This document shows, one piece after another, positions 26,274 through 35,487 of a DNA stretch of 64,000 nucleotides. A program made the position numbers and the translations under genes. The DNA is taken from positions 1,054,001 to 1,118,000 of the forward strand of contig NZ_CP110001.1 in the NCBI RefSeq assembly GCF_025947185.1. The letters are read 5' to 3'. This DNA comes from Flavobacterium sp. N2038 (GTDB lineage Bacteria; Bacteroidota; Bacteroidia; Flavobacteriales; Flavobacteriaceae). Numbering within the stretch: the stretch's first letter is position 1; every line of letters starts with the position of its first letter. Under the pieces are notes generated by a model that was given only the letters and a program-made list of their open reading frames with translations, did no database searches and was not told the DNA's origin.

Positions 26274-27335
26274 ATGGATACTGGTAAAGAGATTTTATTC
26301 TTTTTTAGTGCTTTGGGGGTTTTCAACGGAATTATTTTGGGTTTTTATTTTTTCTTTTTTACCAAGAAAAAATACCTTACCAATTATTTCCTTGGAGCAC
26401 TTTTATTTGCATTAAGCATCCGAATTGGGAAATCTGTTTTTATTTATTTTGATCCCGAACTACCAAAAATGTATTTGCAGTTGGGACTTACAGCTTGTTT
26501 TTTTATTGGGCCATGTTTGTATTATTTTCTAAGATCGGCGGTGGAAGAAATCAACATAATGCCAAAATCGTGGAAAATGATATTGCTGTTTTGGGGAATT
26601 CTAATTCTTGGTGTCGGATTCTGGTATCCGTATCAAACTTATCCAGTGCTTTGGAGTTTTTATTTTATTAGAATCATTTACTTTCAATGGTTTGTATATA
26701 TCATTTTTTCAGGGTTCACGAGTAAAGATATTTTAAAGAAAATTTTCAATAAAAAAGAGAAAAGTAGTCCTTCTGAAATATGGTTTGGAACACTTTTTTT
26801 GGGGAACATTTTATTGTTTCTCTTTTATTTTTTAGCCATTATGGGCGCTCCAGGTGCAATTTACATAAGCGGTGCAGTAGTTTTTTCTCTTATTTTGTAT
26901 CTGATAATTTCTATCCTTTTATACCGAAAGAAAACAGACGACTTATTTTTATTGAATGGTTCTAAGAATTCAGGTAAGAAGATCGATTCAGCTGAAGCAA
27001 TTCTGATAGCCGAAAAACTTGAAAATATTATGATTGAAAGAAACCTGTATAAGAATCCAAATTTGAACTTACAGGATTTGTCACGAGAGATTAATATTTC
27101 GAGCCATCAATTATCACAGTTTTTGAATAACAATCTGGGAAAAAATTTTACCAGTTTTGTTAATGAATTTAGAATAAATGAAGCCTGCAAAATTATAACA
27201 TCCAATAATAAACTGACTCTGGAATCTGTTGGCTATGATGTTGGTTTTAATTCGAAGTCAACATTTTTTGCTGCTTTTAAAAAACATACAGGAACTACGC
27301 CCTTAAGCTATCAAAATCAGGCTTTGCAGGCATAA
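26274..27335 (+). CDS. AraC-family regulator with N-terminal membrane domain
   Basis: 353 aa. About seven hydrophobic segments fill residues 1-225. The C-terminal AraC DNA-binding domain (about 245-350) has INISSHQLSQFLNNNLGKNF and SVGYDVGFNSKSTFFAAFKK. Fusions of a multi-helix membrane sensor to an AraC domain are common in Bacteroidota. A -7 box TAGCTTTG is at 26242-26249. The TonB receptor 114 bases downstream on the same strand is the likely target (inference). Confidence 0.85.
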   Translation: MDTGKEILFFFSALGVFNGIILGFYFFFFTKKKYLTNYFLGALLFALSIRIGKSVFIYFDPELPKMYLQLGLTACFFIGPCLYYFLRSAVEEINIMPKSWKMILLFWGILILGVGFWYPYQTYPVLWSFYFIRIIYFQWFVYIIFSGFTSKDILKKIFNKKEKSSPSEIWFGTLFLGNILLFLFYFLAIMGAPGAIYISGAVVFSLILYLIISILLYRKKTDDLFLLNGSKNSGKKIDSAEAILIAEKLENIMIERNLYKNPNLNLQDLSREINISSHQLSQFLNNNLGKNFTSFVNEFRINEACKIITSNNKLTLESVGYDVGFNSKSTFFAAFKKHTGTTPLSYQNQALQA

Positions 27336-27449
27336 ACAGAGTATTAATTTATAAAATCGTACTCCTGATTTCGCTTTCGATTACCTCATTTCGTGCTTTT
27401 AAACTGACTTTTGTTCTCACAAAAAGTCAAATTTTAAAGGCAAAAAATC

Positions 27450-29840
27450 ATGAGATTTTTAATTCTAATAGTCGTTTACATTTATTGTTTTTTTTTAAAT
27501 GTAACACGATCAAATGCACAATCTATTCAGAGAATATCCGGAAAAGTAGTTAACTCAAATAACGAATTGATGATGGGTGCTGCAAGTATTCTGTACATTC
27601 AGGATTCTACAATTATTAAACATCAAAATTTTTTAGATGGTGTTTTTCAATTATCAGACATTAACCAAAAAGAAATTATTCTAAAACTAACTTCAGAAGA
27701 ATTTGAGGATCGTTATTTGAATGTGAAATATGAAGGAAAAGAAGATCTTGATTTAGGTTCTATTAGTATTACGGAGCATCAGAAATTAAATGAAGTTGTT
27801 ATAAAAAGTCAGCCGTCATTACTTAAATATGGCGCAAATGGAAATATTGATGTTAACGTAAACGGAACGGTTTTGGCAACGAGCAGTTCTGTAAATGAAC
27901 TATTGAGCCGTGTACCGAGTGTAGTAGTTGCGGAAGGGCAAATCAGTGTGCTCGGAAAAGGCGAAGCGATTATTTATCTAAATGGAGTTTTGATTAATTA
28001 CGAACGTTTTGCTGCGATTCCGGTTTCTCAAATTGCCAGGATTGAAGTTATTTCGAATCCTTCTTCCAGATATGATGCCGAAGGAAAAGCGGTAATCAAT
28101 ATTACGATGAAGCAAAACATTGAAAGTGGTATAATGGGAACCGCAAACCAGCATGTAACAGTTTCAAAATTTGGAGGAACTAGTACCAATACACTTTTTG
28201 ATTTTAGTTATTCTAAAGGGAAATTCTCTTTCATAAGTAATTACGGTTTGCAATTAGGCAGAAATCGTGAATTGTTGTACACTACTAGAACACGCCCAAA
28301 CCCTGATGATTATATGAAATCTGAATTGACAACAGATTGGAAAAGACGGTTTAATAATTATTCTAATTTTGGTTTCGGACTTCAATACAATTTTTCGGCA
28401 AAAGGTTATATTTCATTAGCATACAGTGGCAATGTAAACGATTTGGGAGGTATTACAGAAAGCAGAAATTTGATAACGAATAATTCAGGAAATAGTTTTT
28501 ATGCCACAGATGTAGACAGAAATGATGTTTTGTTAAATCAGTTTGTCAATTTGAATTATAATTTGACAACCCAAAAAGGGGCTACACTTTTTGTTGGATC
28601 ACAATTCTCTAATTACAATCAGACCATAGGGGATTTTATCGAAGAAAACAGTTTTGTTAAAGAAACAAATTCAGACAGATATTTAAAGAATAATGTAGGA
28701 AGCAGGATAAATATCTTTGCAGTTCAGGCAGATTACACAAAAAAAATAGATGAAAAAATAAAGCTGGAAACAGGAGCAAAGTTTAGTTATACCACTATAA
28801 AATCAGGAACTGATTTTTTGGTCTCTGATGATAATTTGGATTTCGAATTAGACGAGGACCTTTCAAGTGATTTTGAATATAATGAAAAAATTGCTGCAGC
28901 TTATTTCAACTATGTCAGAACATGGAATGATAAAATCAATTTTTCACTTGGAGTAAGAGCAGAAAAAACAAGCTATAATTTATTTACAAATGCAAACAAA
29001 GTTCAGGAATTTGAAAAAAGTTATGGCAACCTCTTTCCAAACTTACTTTTAAATTTTGATTTTTCAGAAGATTGGAAAGGACATTTTTCTTATGCTGCAA
29101 GAATAACAAGACCAAGATATCAAGCTTTAAATCCATATGTTATTTATCAGGATCCATTTACTACAATTGAAGGAAATCCAAATTTACTCCCGGAAAAAAC
29201 ACATGCTTTTGAAATTGGTACGATGTATAAAAAGTTCGATTTTAAAATAGGATATACTTATAAAATCGACCCGATTTCCGCTGCGGCATTACGTGGTGAT
29301 ACACCCAATAGTTATGTTTTAAGAGCTTTAAATCTAGAAAAAGGACATACTTTTTTTGGTTCGCTTTCGCGTTCTTTCAATTTCAGGTGGTGGAATTCTA
29401 CTAATACAGTCAGTGTTACCTGGCAGAAATCTGTAGATAATTTTTACGGATTTGTTTTCAGTCCTGTAGAACCTCAGTTTTATTTATATTCCAATAACAC
29501 CTTTACAATTCCAAAGTTTTTCAAACTACAGCTTTTAGCTTGGTATTTAAGCGACAGAAGTTATGGATTGGGAACTGAAAACAGCCGTTCGACAGTAACT
29601 TTAGGAATCGAAAGAAATTTTCTTAAAGAGGCGCTAAAACTCAATTTCTCCGCAAATGACATTTTTCATAAGTTCATGATTTCTGGTGATTATAATGTTG
29701 GAGAAACTCAAATTTATTACCATAGAACCTATACAAGTAATTATTTTAAACTTGTCGCTACATATACTTTTGGAAACTCCAAAAAGACCACTTACAAGAA
29801 ATCTGAAATTGAGCAGACGGAGAATAATAGGGCGAGGTAA
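27450..29840 (+). CDS. TonB-dependent receptor, outer-membrane beta-barrel family
   Basis: 796 aa. Signal peptide ending SNAQS, then a carboxypeptidase-regulatory-like domain (about 27-110; RISGKVVNSNNELMMGAASI), a plug (about 125-220; LLSRVPSVVVAEGQISVLGK, YDAEGKAVINITMKQ), and a barrel with ARITRPRYQALNPYVIYQDP and GNPNLLPEKTHAFEIG. The latter blocks typify the receptor subgroup with OMP_b-brl_3-type barrels. The last strand is followed by a short polar tail (KKTTYKKSEIEQTENNRAR), unlike the usual terminal aromatic. The ligand is unknown. Confidence 0.87.
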   Translation: MRFLILIVVYIYCFFLNVTRSNAQSIQRISGKVVNSNNELMMGAASILYIQDSTIIKHQNFLDGVFQLSDINQKEIILKLTSEEFEDRYLNVKYEGKEDLDLGSISITEHQKLNEVVIKSQPSLLKYGANGNIDVNVNGTVLATSSSVNELLSRVPSVVVAEGQISVLGKGEAIIYLNGVLINYERFAAIPVSQIARIEVISNPSSRYDAEGKAVINITMKQNIESGIMGTANQHVTVSKFGGTSTNTLFDFSYSKGKFSFISNYGLQLGRNRELLYTTRTRPNPDDYMKSELTTDWKRRFNNYSNFGFGLQYNFSAKGYISLAYSGNVNDLGGITESRNLITNNSGNSFYATDVDRNDVLLNQFVNLNYNLTTQKGATLFVGSQFSNYNQTIGDFIEENSFVKETNSDRYLKNNVGSRINIFAVQADYTKKIDEKIKLETGAKFSYTTIKSGTDFLVSDDNLDFELDEDLSSDFEYNEKIAAAYFNYVRTWNDKINFSLGVRAEKTSYNLFTNANKVQEFEKSYGNLFPNLLLNFDFSEDWKGHFSYAARITRPRYQALNPYVIYQDPFTTIEGNPNLLPEKTHAFEIGTMYKKFDFKIGYTYKIDPISAAALRGDTPNSYVLRALNLEKGHTFFGSLSRSFNFRWWNSTNTVSVTWQKSVDNFYGFVFSPVEPQFYLYSNNTFTIPKFFKLQLLAWYLSDRSYGLGTENSRSTVTLGIERNFLKEALKLNFSANDIFHKFMISGDYNVGETQIYYHRTYTSNYFKLVATYTFGNSKKTTYKKSEIEQTENNRAR

Positions 29841-29882
29841 AGTTTATTTGATGTGCCTTATAGTGTATTAGAAAAAGAGAAG

Positions 29883-30119
29883 CTATTTTATATCCAAATC
29901 ATATTTTCCGGTATTGTAATCATCTATTATCTTCTTAGTACTTTCTAAGTCTTCTTCTCGTATGTTTAGAATTACGGGAGCATTACCTCCGGCAGAAACA
30001 GACCATGGCTGAATGCTGGACATGTATTCATTAACAGTAAAAACTGGAATATCATTATTTTCTAATAAATTTTTAATATTTATTGCTTCAATATGGGAGC
30101 CTCTGAAAATTTCTATCAT
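29883..30119 (-). CDS. DUF2007 putative signal-transducing protein
   Basis: 78 aa. IEIFRGSHIEAINIKNLLENNDIPVF and the C-terminal VILNIREEDLESTKKIIDDY fit the DUF2007 ferredoxin-like fold, in which a short beta-alpha unit often precedes other domains. Length is normal for a stand-alone copy. It follows the broken exporter fragment at 30142-30225 on the same strand. Confidence 0.8.
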   Translation of the reverse strand: MIEIFRGSHIEAINIKNLLENNDIPVFTVNEYMSSIQPWSVSAGGNAPVILNIREEDLESTKKIIDDYNTGKYDLDIK

Positions 30120-30141
30120 GATTATTTGCCATTGAGATTAA

Positions 30142-30225
30142 TTATTTTTCTTTCCAGTAATCGCTATAAAAATTATTGGTTTCCATTAGTTTTTTATGAT
30201 TTCCTGATTCTGAGAGAGTTTTTTT
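30142..30225 (-). pseudogene. 3'-end remnant of a second C39 ABC exporter
   Basis: On the minus strand these bases encode KKTLSESGNHKKLMETN followed by NFYSDYWKEK and a stop, with another stop 12 bases upstream of the fragment. The intact exporter ends NKTISKFGNHQQLMETN, NFYSDYWKDK. Bases 30151-30186 are identical, or nearly so, to those of the intact gene at 31281-31316. Nothing else of the gene is recognisable up to 30308. Confidence 0.75.
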
Positions 30226-30308
30226 TGGGGAATAATTCTATATTGGAACTGTTGGGTTTATTGCCTAGAGAATCTATTAAAAAATCATTTCAGAATCGTA
30301 TTAATATT

Positions 30309-31163
30309 TTATTGTTTATAAGTTAGTAACATTGCAGATGATATCATTTTATATTTTCTCCATTGTGATTGTGCACTTTGTTTATAATAATGAATGGAAT
30401 TGAAAGATGGTATAAGAAGAGGGAAGCTTAATTTATCTCCTGTTTTGGATGCTTCGATCCATTCGACAGTCACGATTACATCATCTTTTGTTACGATGTT
30501 GTAGTCAGCCAAACTTACATTTATCCAACCTTTTGTATTTTGTACTTCTGAATAAATGTCAATTTTGTTAATTCTATTTGAAGGGATTTCGTTGCTTATA
30601 CCATAAATATTGATTCTAAACTTAATTTTTTCATAGTTGTTCTCTTTAATGTAAAATTTAAATCCTTCTATTATACTTGGTTTTTTTGAACCAAGTATAA
30701 ATTTTCTGCCTATTTCGGATCCTAAATTTATATTTTTAATTTCTGGATTAGCAAAAAAAACTTGATTTTTACTTTTAGTTTTTTCTTTACCTTCTGTGTA
30801 GCTTTTTAGATTATCAAAAGATATTAAGACTTCTTCAAGTTCTTCAACGTGGCTTTCTAAATAAATATCGGATATCTTATTATCCAATAAGTCTTTAATT
30901 ATAAATTCCTTGCTTTTAAAGCCAAGTGACGAAATTTTTAATGTATCTAAAATATGTGAATCATTTATCTTTAGTATAAACTCGCCCTCATTATTAGTAA
31001 CTGTTCCTATTGGTTTGCTTAAAACTCCAATATTAGCATATTGAATTGGTTTTTTTAGATCATCTAAAACTGAGCCTTTAATTATTCTCTCTTGAGAAAA
31101 AACATTACTCAAACTAAATAATAATATAATGCTAATTGCTCTTATCATTGTTGTTGTTTTCAT
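30309..31163 (-). CDS. Secreted carboxypeptidase-regulatory-like domain protein
   Basis: 284 aa. A signal peptide ends NVFSQ. Residues about 24-105 (IIKGSVLDDLKKPIQYANIG, TVTNNEGEFILKI) form the CarboxypepD_reg-like beta-sandwich. The remaining 180 residues contain GWINVSLADYNIVTKDDVIV, an uncharacterised beta-rich region. There is no TonB plug or barrel. It lies 108 bases after the exporter on the same strand and may be the last gene of the bacteriocin-type operon; its role there is unclear. Confidence 0.75.
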   Translation of the reverse strand: MKTTTMIRAISIILLFSLSNVFSQERIIKGSVLDDLKKPIQYANIGVLSKPIGTVTNNEGEFILKINDSHILDTLKISSLGFKSKEFIIKDLLDNKISDIYLESHVEELEEVLISFDNLKSYTEGKEKTKSKNQVFFANPEIKNINLGSEIGRKFILGSKKPSIIEGFKFYIKENNYEKIKFRINIYGISNEIPSNRINKIDIYSEVQNTKGWINVSLADYNIVTKDDVIVTVEWIEASKTGDKLSFPLLIPSFNSIHYYKQSAQSQWRKYKMISSAMLLTYKQ

Positions 31164-31271
31164 AAATCAAATTTGTAGAGTTAACAAGGATATGTCCATT
31201 GAGTAGGTGTATTTATATATTTTATGCTTCAAAATTTTATACGCATCCTGAATGACATTTAGTTATTGATA

Positions 31272-33434
31272 TTATTTATCTTTCCAGTAATCGCTATAAA
31301 AATTATTGGTTTCCATCAATTGTTGATGATTGCCAAATTTAGATATCGTTTTATTTTCCAGTATATAAATAGTATCTGCTATATTTTTAAGTTTGTTCAG
31401 ACGATGAGAAATGAATAATACAGCGCAATTTGATTTTATTTTTTGAAGCAGTTGGATTGTAAAGTTTTCAGTATTTCTGTCCATTGCAGAAGTTGCTTCA
31501 TCGAGAATTAAAAACTGCGGTTTTTTGTACAACGCCCTTGCGAATGCAATAATTTGTTTTTGTCCGCCACTTAGATTAATTCCCTCTTCACCTACAATTG
31601 TCATTAAACTTTGAGGTAATTGATTGAAATAAATATCAAAACTGTATTCAGTAATAAAGGTTAAAATGTTTTCAGCTGTGTCGATTTCTCCAAGTAGAAT
31701 ATTGTCAATTACGTTTCCATTAAAAATCGTAATTTCTTGAGGAACTACACCTAATAAATCTCTATAGTTTTTAAGCTCAATTTCATGAAGTTCATGTTTA
31801 TTATCTACAATTATTTTTCCATTTTCAAATGAATAAAAACGTTGTAATATCTGCCCTAGAGTACTTTTCCCACTTCCGCTTTCACCAACAACGGCAGTAA
31901 GTTTTCCTTTTTCAAGTGTAATATTGACATCATGAAAAAGCTCACTTCTTCCTGCAAATCTAAATGAGAGTTTTTGAATCGAAATTTTATTGATTTCCTG
32001 AATTTTAAAACCTTCTTCATTTTCTTTTTCAATTGATGCAAACTCATACATTCTATTAAAGGCAATTCTAGCCTCATTTATAGGAATGGATATTAAAGCT
32101 AAATTGGCAATTGAAGGAAGCAAAGAACCAGAAATGCCTAATATTGCCATTAGTTCTCCGATTTTAATTTCGTTATTAAAAACCTGCATAGAAGTATAAA
32201 TCAAAATTCCGATAATGAACGCGACATTTGCCAAGCCAGATTGCCAAGATAAGGTTATATTGATTTTTCCGAGATTAAATATCTGATCTTGATATTGGGC
32301 AAAAATATGCCGATTGAGTTCGTTAAAAATAGATTGTTTATTATCTGTTTTTATAGTTGAAATTCCTTGAATTGTATTTATAAAATTGCTTTCATTAACG
32401 GCAGAACTTTGCATTACTTTTTTTTGAGACTCTAGAATTTTTTTATTCTTGCGATAAATTATGAAAAAGTAAACGGGGATACTTAAAATGCAGATTAATC
32501 CCATTTTCCATGAATAGAGAAATAAAAATACGGTTGAAATTATCGATACCAATATGTCTATTATTAAGGAACTTGTTAGAAGCTTAATTACATTTTGTAT
32601 ACGTTGTGTATCATTTAATCTGGAAACTAGTTCACCTGTTTTTCTGTTGTCAAAAAAAGATTTAGGAAGTTGTAATAGTTCACTAAAAAAAGAATTGTTT
32701 ATTCGATTATTAAAATCTTTTGACTGCCTAAGAAGAAAATATTGTCTTAAAATAGATATTCCTACTCTGGCTGATAAGAGAACGGCAAGAAGAATAATAC
32801 CTGAAATTAATTTTGTGACATTATTAGATGGGAGAATATCATCTACAAGTTTTTGAGAAAATAAAGCCATTGCTAATCCAAGGCCTGCAACGAAAACACC
32901 AAGTAAAGTAGAAATCCATATTAGTTTGTAATCTTCTTTTAGAAGATTTAAGAACCATTCTTTTTTATTGTCTTGTTCCATTTTTTGAGTGATAAAAGAA
33001 TCATTTGGTTCAAGAGTTAAACAGGTTTTGGAAACCCAAAAATTCCCTAACAGTTCTATAGGCATATTGTAAATACCTACTGCTGGATCACCAATCAAAA
33101 ATCCATCTTTTTCAGAGTATTGATAGCAAATGACATAATGTTCTAATTGATTTTCTATTAATAAGTGTAGAATAACAGGTTTATTATGTTTTATTAGAGA
33201 GTTAATATCTGCTTCACATCCTTCAGCATTAAAACCTAATTTATTTGCTGCTTGATATAAACCTAGCATAGTAGTGCCTTGCTTTGTTGTACCACTTAAT
33301 TCTCTAATTTTTTCTAAAGAACTATTTCCATTGTATAATTTTATTATAGATAATAAACAAGAGGGACCACAATCAGATTGATCTAATTGTAAGGTATGCG
33401 TTTTTGTAATCTGTTTTACATTTATTGTAGGCAC
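31272..33434 (-). CDS. Peptidase-containing ABC exporter (C39 PCAT type)
   Basis: 720 aa. The N-terminal C39 cysteine protease has C22 in LDQSDCGPSC, H99 in LEHYVICY and D116 in IGDPAVG. Six membrane helices cover about 165-430. The ATPase shows Walker A GESGSGKST, signature LSGGQKQ and Walker B FLILDEATSAMD. PCATs cut double-glycine leaders and export the mature peptide; the peptide at 35193-35444 is the obvious substrate. The start is GTG, immediately after the TAA of the thioredoxin-like gene. All catalytic residues are present. Confidence 0.95.
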   Translation of the reverse strand: MPTINVKQITKTHTLQLDQSDCGPSCLLSIIKLYNGNSSLEKIRELSGTTKQGTTMLGLYQAANKLGFNAEGCEADINSLIKHNKPVILHLLIENQLEHYVICYQYSEKDGFLIGDPAVGIYNMPIELLGNFWVSKTCLTLEPNDSFITQKMEQDNKKEWFLNLLKEDYKLIWISTLLGVFVAGLGLAMALFSQKLVDDILPSNNVTKLISGIILLAVLLSARVGISILRQYFLLRQSKDFNNRINNSFFSELLQLPKSFFDNRKTGELVSRLNDTQRIQNVIKLLTSSLIIDILVSIISTVFLFLYSWKMGLICILSIPVYFFIIYRKNKKILESQKKVMQSSAVNESNFINTIQGISTIKTDNKQSIFNELNRHIFAQYQDQIFNLGKINITLSWQSGLANVAFIIGILIYTSMQVFNNEIKIGELMAILGISGSLLPSIANLALISIPINEARIAFNRMYEFASIEKENEEGFKIQEINKISIQKLSFRFAGRSELFHDVNITLEKGKLTAVVGESGSGKSTLGQILQRFYSFENGKIIVDNKHELHEIELKNYRDLLGVVPQEITIFNGNVIDNILLGEIDTAENILTFITEYSFDIYFNQLPQSLMTIVGEEGINLSGGQKQIIAFARALYKKPQFLILDEATSAMDRNTENFTIQLLQKIKSNCAVLFISHRLNKLKNIADTIYILENKTISKFGNHQQLMETNNFYSDYWKDK

Positions 33435-33956
33435 TTATTCTTTCTTTAACTTTTGGATTATGTTTTCAGGTTTTGTTTGTCCTTTTATCTTTTCTATTAG
33501 TTTTTGATTTTTGTCATAAAGTACAATGCAAGGCAGTGAGGTTACGTCAAATGTAGAAGTAAAAGTAGCTTTACTGTCATGCAGAAAATGAATATTATCA
33601 TAATTAATCAGTTGATGGTTTTGAGCGAAATTTTTAATTTGTTCGATGTTCTCAAATGATACAAAGATGATTTGAACACTCTCAAATTTCTTTATATTTT
33701 TATGTATCATTTGAGCTTCTTCGTTGCAATATTCACATTCTGTATTGAAGTAAATAAAAATAGTTGGAGTTTCTGTCTTTAAATTTTCATTGGTAAAAAT
33801 TCCTCCTTTTATATTTTGATAAGAAAATTTAGGAATCGTTTTAATGTTTTGCTGAACTTCTTTTTTATAATTTATTTTGGAGAGTATTTGATAGCCTAGA
33901 AAAAGAAAAGTGCTTACAAATAATAAGATAAAAATGCTTTTAAGTGATTTTCTCAT
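33435..33956 (-). CDS. Membrane-anchored thioredoxin-like protein
   Basis: 173 aa. One N-terminal membrane anchor (about 7-25) precedes a thioredoxin/TlpA-like domain with FNTECEYCNEEAQ (CxxC at C74/C77) and the cis-proline segment DVTSLPCIVLY. It should act outside the cytoplasmic membrane as a thiol oxidant or reductant. The bacteriocin-like peptide has exactly two cysteines in its mature part, so disulfide handling of that peptide is a natural guess. It overlaps the small gene upstream by 4 bases and abuts the exporter. Confidence 0.85.
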   Translation of the reverse strand: MRKSLKSIFILLFVSTFLFLGYQILSKINYKKEVQQNIKTIPKFSYQNIKGGIFTNENLKTETPTIFIYFNTECEYCNEEAQMIHKNIKKFESVQIIFVSFENIEQIKNFAQNHQLINYDNIHFLHDSKATFTSTFDVTSLPCIVLYDKNQKLIEKIKGQTKPENIIQKLKKE

Positions 33957-34120
33957 TTTTCTTGATTTTCCTTTAATAAGGTTATAATAATTAGTAAGAT
34001 CATTGAAACGATCCCTGATAAGGCATGAAGTAAATTAGTGTCATAAAAAAAGTATCTGATTATGTAAATTATAATCATGATGCAGGATAATACGAAAAGA
34101 ACTTTTTTAAGTTTTGACAT
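33953..34120 (-). CDS. 55-aa membrane protein in the bacteriocin-type operon
   Basis: A short frame from ATG at 34120 to TGA at 33953. It begins MSKLKKVLFVLSCIMIIIY, has hydrophobic stretches at about 7-24 and 33-49, and a charged tail, KENQEK. The start is one base after the preceding stop and the end overlaps the next gene by ATGA, so the gene is wedged tightly in the operon; this is the main reason to believe it is real. Immunity or an accessory membrane role is possible. Confidence 0.7.
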   Translation of the reverse strand: MSKLKKVLFVLSCIMIIIYIIRYFFYDTNLLHALSGIVSMILLIIITLLKENQEK

Positions 34121-34121
34121 T

Positions 34122-34763
34122 TTAACTATAATTAAGTGTAAAAAACATTACTGTTGCTACCCATAAAAACAAAGCAGGGACATAACTTATTCCAACTATT
34201 TTTAGACCATAATCAGCATTTGTATTGGTTAATTTGCCAATTTGAAAACTTAAGTAAATGATGTAGAAAAACTCAAAAAAATTTAAGACTTGAAATGGAT
34301 AAATAAACCATGTTTCTAAATCTTTATAACCCGTAATATTAAGGGCTGAGAGTGGATAGAAATATTGAATATCATTTAAATCATAATTCGTTTGGAAGAA
34401 GTAAAACCATATAATTTTAAAAACGGGTACTAACAAAAAAATAAATTCTGCTTTTATAGTTGCATCCCATAATTGATTATACTTTGTTTCTTTTGATAAT
34501 AAAAACAGTCCAGCATATAAAATTAGAGAAATTGCAGAAGTCTTAATTAAGATTAATAAAGGAATGTATAAATAAGTTAACCAATACCATTTATCTTGAA
34601 ATTCTATAAAGTTATTTACTTCTCTTTGTGTTAAAAGATCAGACATAAAATGTTGAAGTAGTTGGTTTATATTTAATAGATCGTTTGTTATTTTATTAAT
34701 AAGTACAAATGCTACAGCTAGAATTATAAACTTAAAAAGGGACCTGTATTTTTTTTTTTGCAT
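34122..34763 (-). CDS. Five-helix membrane protein in the bacteriocin-type operon
   Basis: 213 aa, with hydrophobic segments at about 9-25, 62-88, 100-120, 148-170 and 188-210. There are no enzymatic motifs. The topology resembles Yip1-like membrane proteins, but I do not recognise a family with confidence. It is followed after one base by the 55-aa gene. Position between the peptide gene and the exporter suggests immunity, or help with maturation or export. Confidence 0.7.
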   Translation of the reverse strand: MQKKKYRSLFKFIILAVAFVLINKITNDLLNINQLLQHFMSDLLTQREVNNFIEFQDKWYWLTYLYIPLLILIKTSAISLILYAGLFLLSKETKYNQLWDATIKAEFIFLLVPVFKIIWFYFFQTNYDLNDIQYFYPLSALNITGYKDLETWFIYPFQVLNFFEFFYIIYLSFQIGKLTNTNADYGLKIVGISYVPALFLWVATVMFFTLNYS

Positions 34764-34831
34764 TAGAGATTTTGAAATTATGGGTATTTTTTACTGACAT
34801 AAAAATAAACGTTAAGTATATTTTTTTGTAG

Positions 34832-34861
34832 AGAGCATTATCTTTTAAAGGATAATGCTCT
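34832..34861. repeat. Intergenic hairpin within the operon
   Basis: AGAGCATTATC and GATAATGCTCT form an 11-bp stem around 8 bases. There is no T tract on either side, so RNA processing or stabilisation is more likely than termination. Confidence 0.5.
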
Positions 34862-34905
34862 TCTATTTGCTATCATTAGATTAGTTTTTGTTTCTAACTC
34901 TTTGT

Positions 34906-35112
34906 TTATAACTTTTCTTTGTTTTTTTTAAGAGCATTTATGTATCCTATAAAAATTGCGATTGAGGATAAAAATGGCCCTATCGAATATCTGAAATCTG
35001 AAAATTTTAAATCATCAAAATTTTTTCTTTCAAATAACCAACTTAAGGTTAAGCCTAAATAAAATAAGGAAATCACAAGTAAAATGAACAGTACACCTTT
35101 GTTAATTTTCAT
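34906..35112 (-). CDS. 68-aa two-helix membrane protein, immunity candidate
   Basis: 68 aa. Two hydrophobic segments (about 7-26 and 45-60) flank a polar loop, FERKNFDDLKFSDFRYS, and the C-terminus is Lys-rich (KKNKEKL). It lies 80 bases downstream of the bacteriocin-like peptide gene. Small basic two-helix proteins next to class II bacteriocin genes are frequently immunity proteins, so that is the leading guess; no homology supports it. Confidence 0.6.
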   Translation of the reverse strand: MKINKGVLFILLVISLFYLGLTLSWLFERKNFDDLKFSDFRYSIGPFLSSIAIFIGYINALKKNKEKL

Positions 35113-35192
35113 GATTTTTGAAGTTTAATTGAAATTACTTTTTTTTAGTAATTTATTTTTGCTTTTCGTGTTTTTAACGGTTAGTTTGATTT

Positions 35193-35444
35193 TTAACGAC
35201 AACTTGCCCCCCACTGAGCAGAAGCATATATGAAGCCAGCTGCACCAATTCCTGCTCCTACAACAGAAGCACCACCAGCTACTAGACCTGCAAATCCTAT
35301 TAATAGACCAACAGATGCCCCTGCACAGCTTGTTAAAAAGCTACCACCACCTTCATGTGTCGCATCGTATTGATTTGCATCTTTTAATTGCACATTAGCT
35401 CCCCCTATCAAAGTTTCCATTTGATTTAATTCTAATTTTTTCAT
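35193..35444 (-). CDS. Double-glycine-leader, glycine-rich bacteriocin-like peptide precursor
   Basis: 83 aa. The leader MKKLELNQMETLIGG (1-15) ends in the Gly-Gly site cut by C39 exporters, with the usual spaced hydrophobic residues (L4, L6, M9, L12). The predicted mature peptide has 68 residues: a polar head (ANVQLKDANQYDATHEGGG) and a Gly/Ala-rich hydrophobic stretch (about 41-76) with GxxxG-like spacing. It has two cysteines, C40 and C82, bracketing the hydrophobic stretch. This fits a membrane-active class II bacteriocin or a signalling peptide. Confidence 0.85.
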   Translation of the reverse strand: MKKLELNQMETLIGGANVQLKDANQYDATHEGGGSFLTSCAGASVGLLIGFAGLVAGGASVVGAGIGAAGFIYASAQWGASCR

Positions 35445-35487
35445 AGCTAAAAATTTAAAGGTTATAAAATTTTGTTTTTTATTATAG

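Noticed and set aside
30093..30326. A 77-aa plus-strand frame across the gap containing the exporter remnant.
   Set aside because: The minus strand there encodes a recognisable exporter C-terminus; the plus frame has no features of its own.
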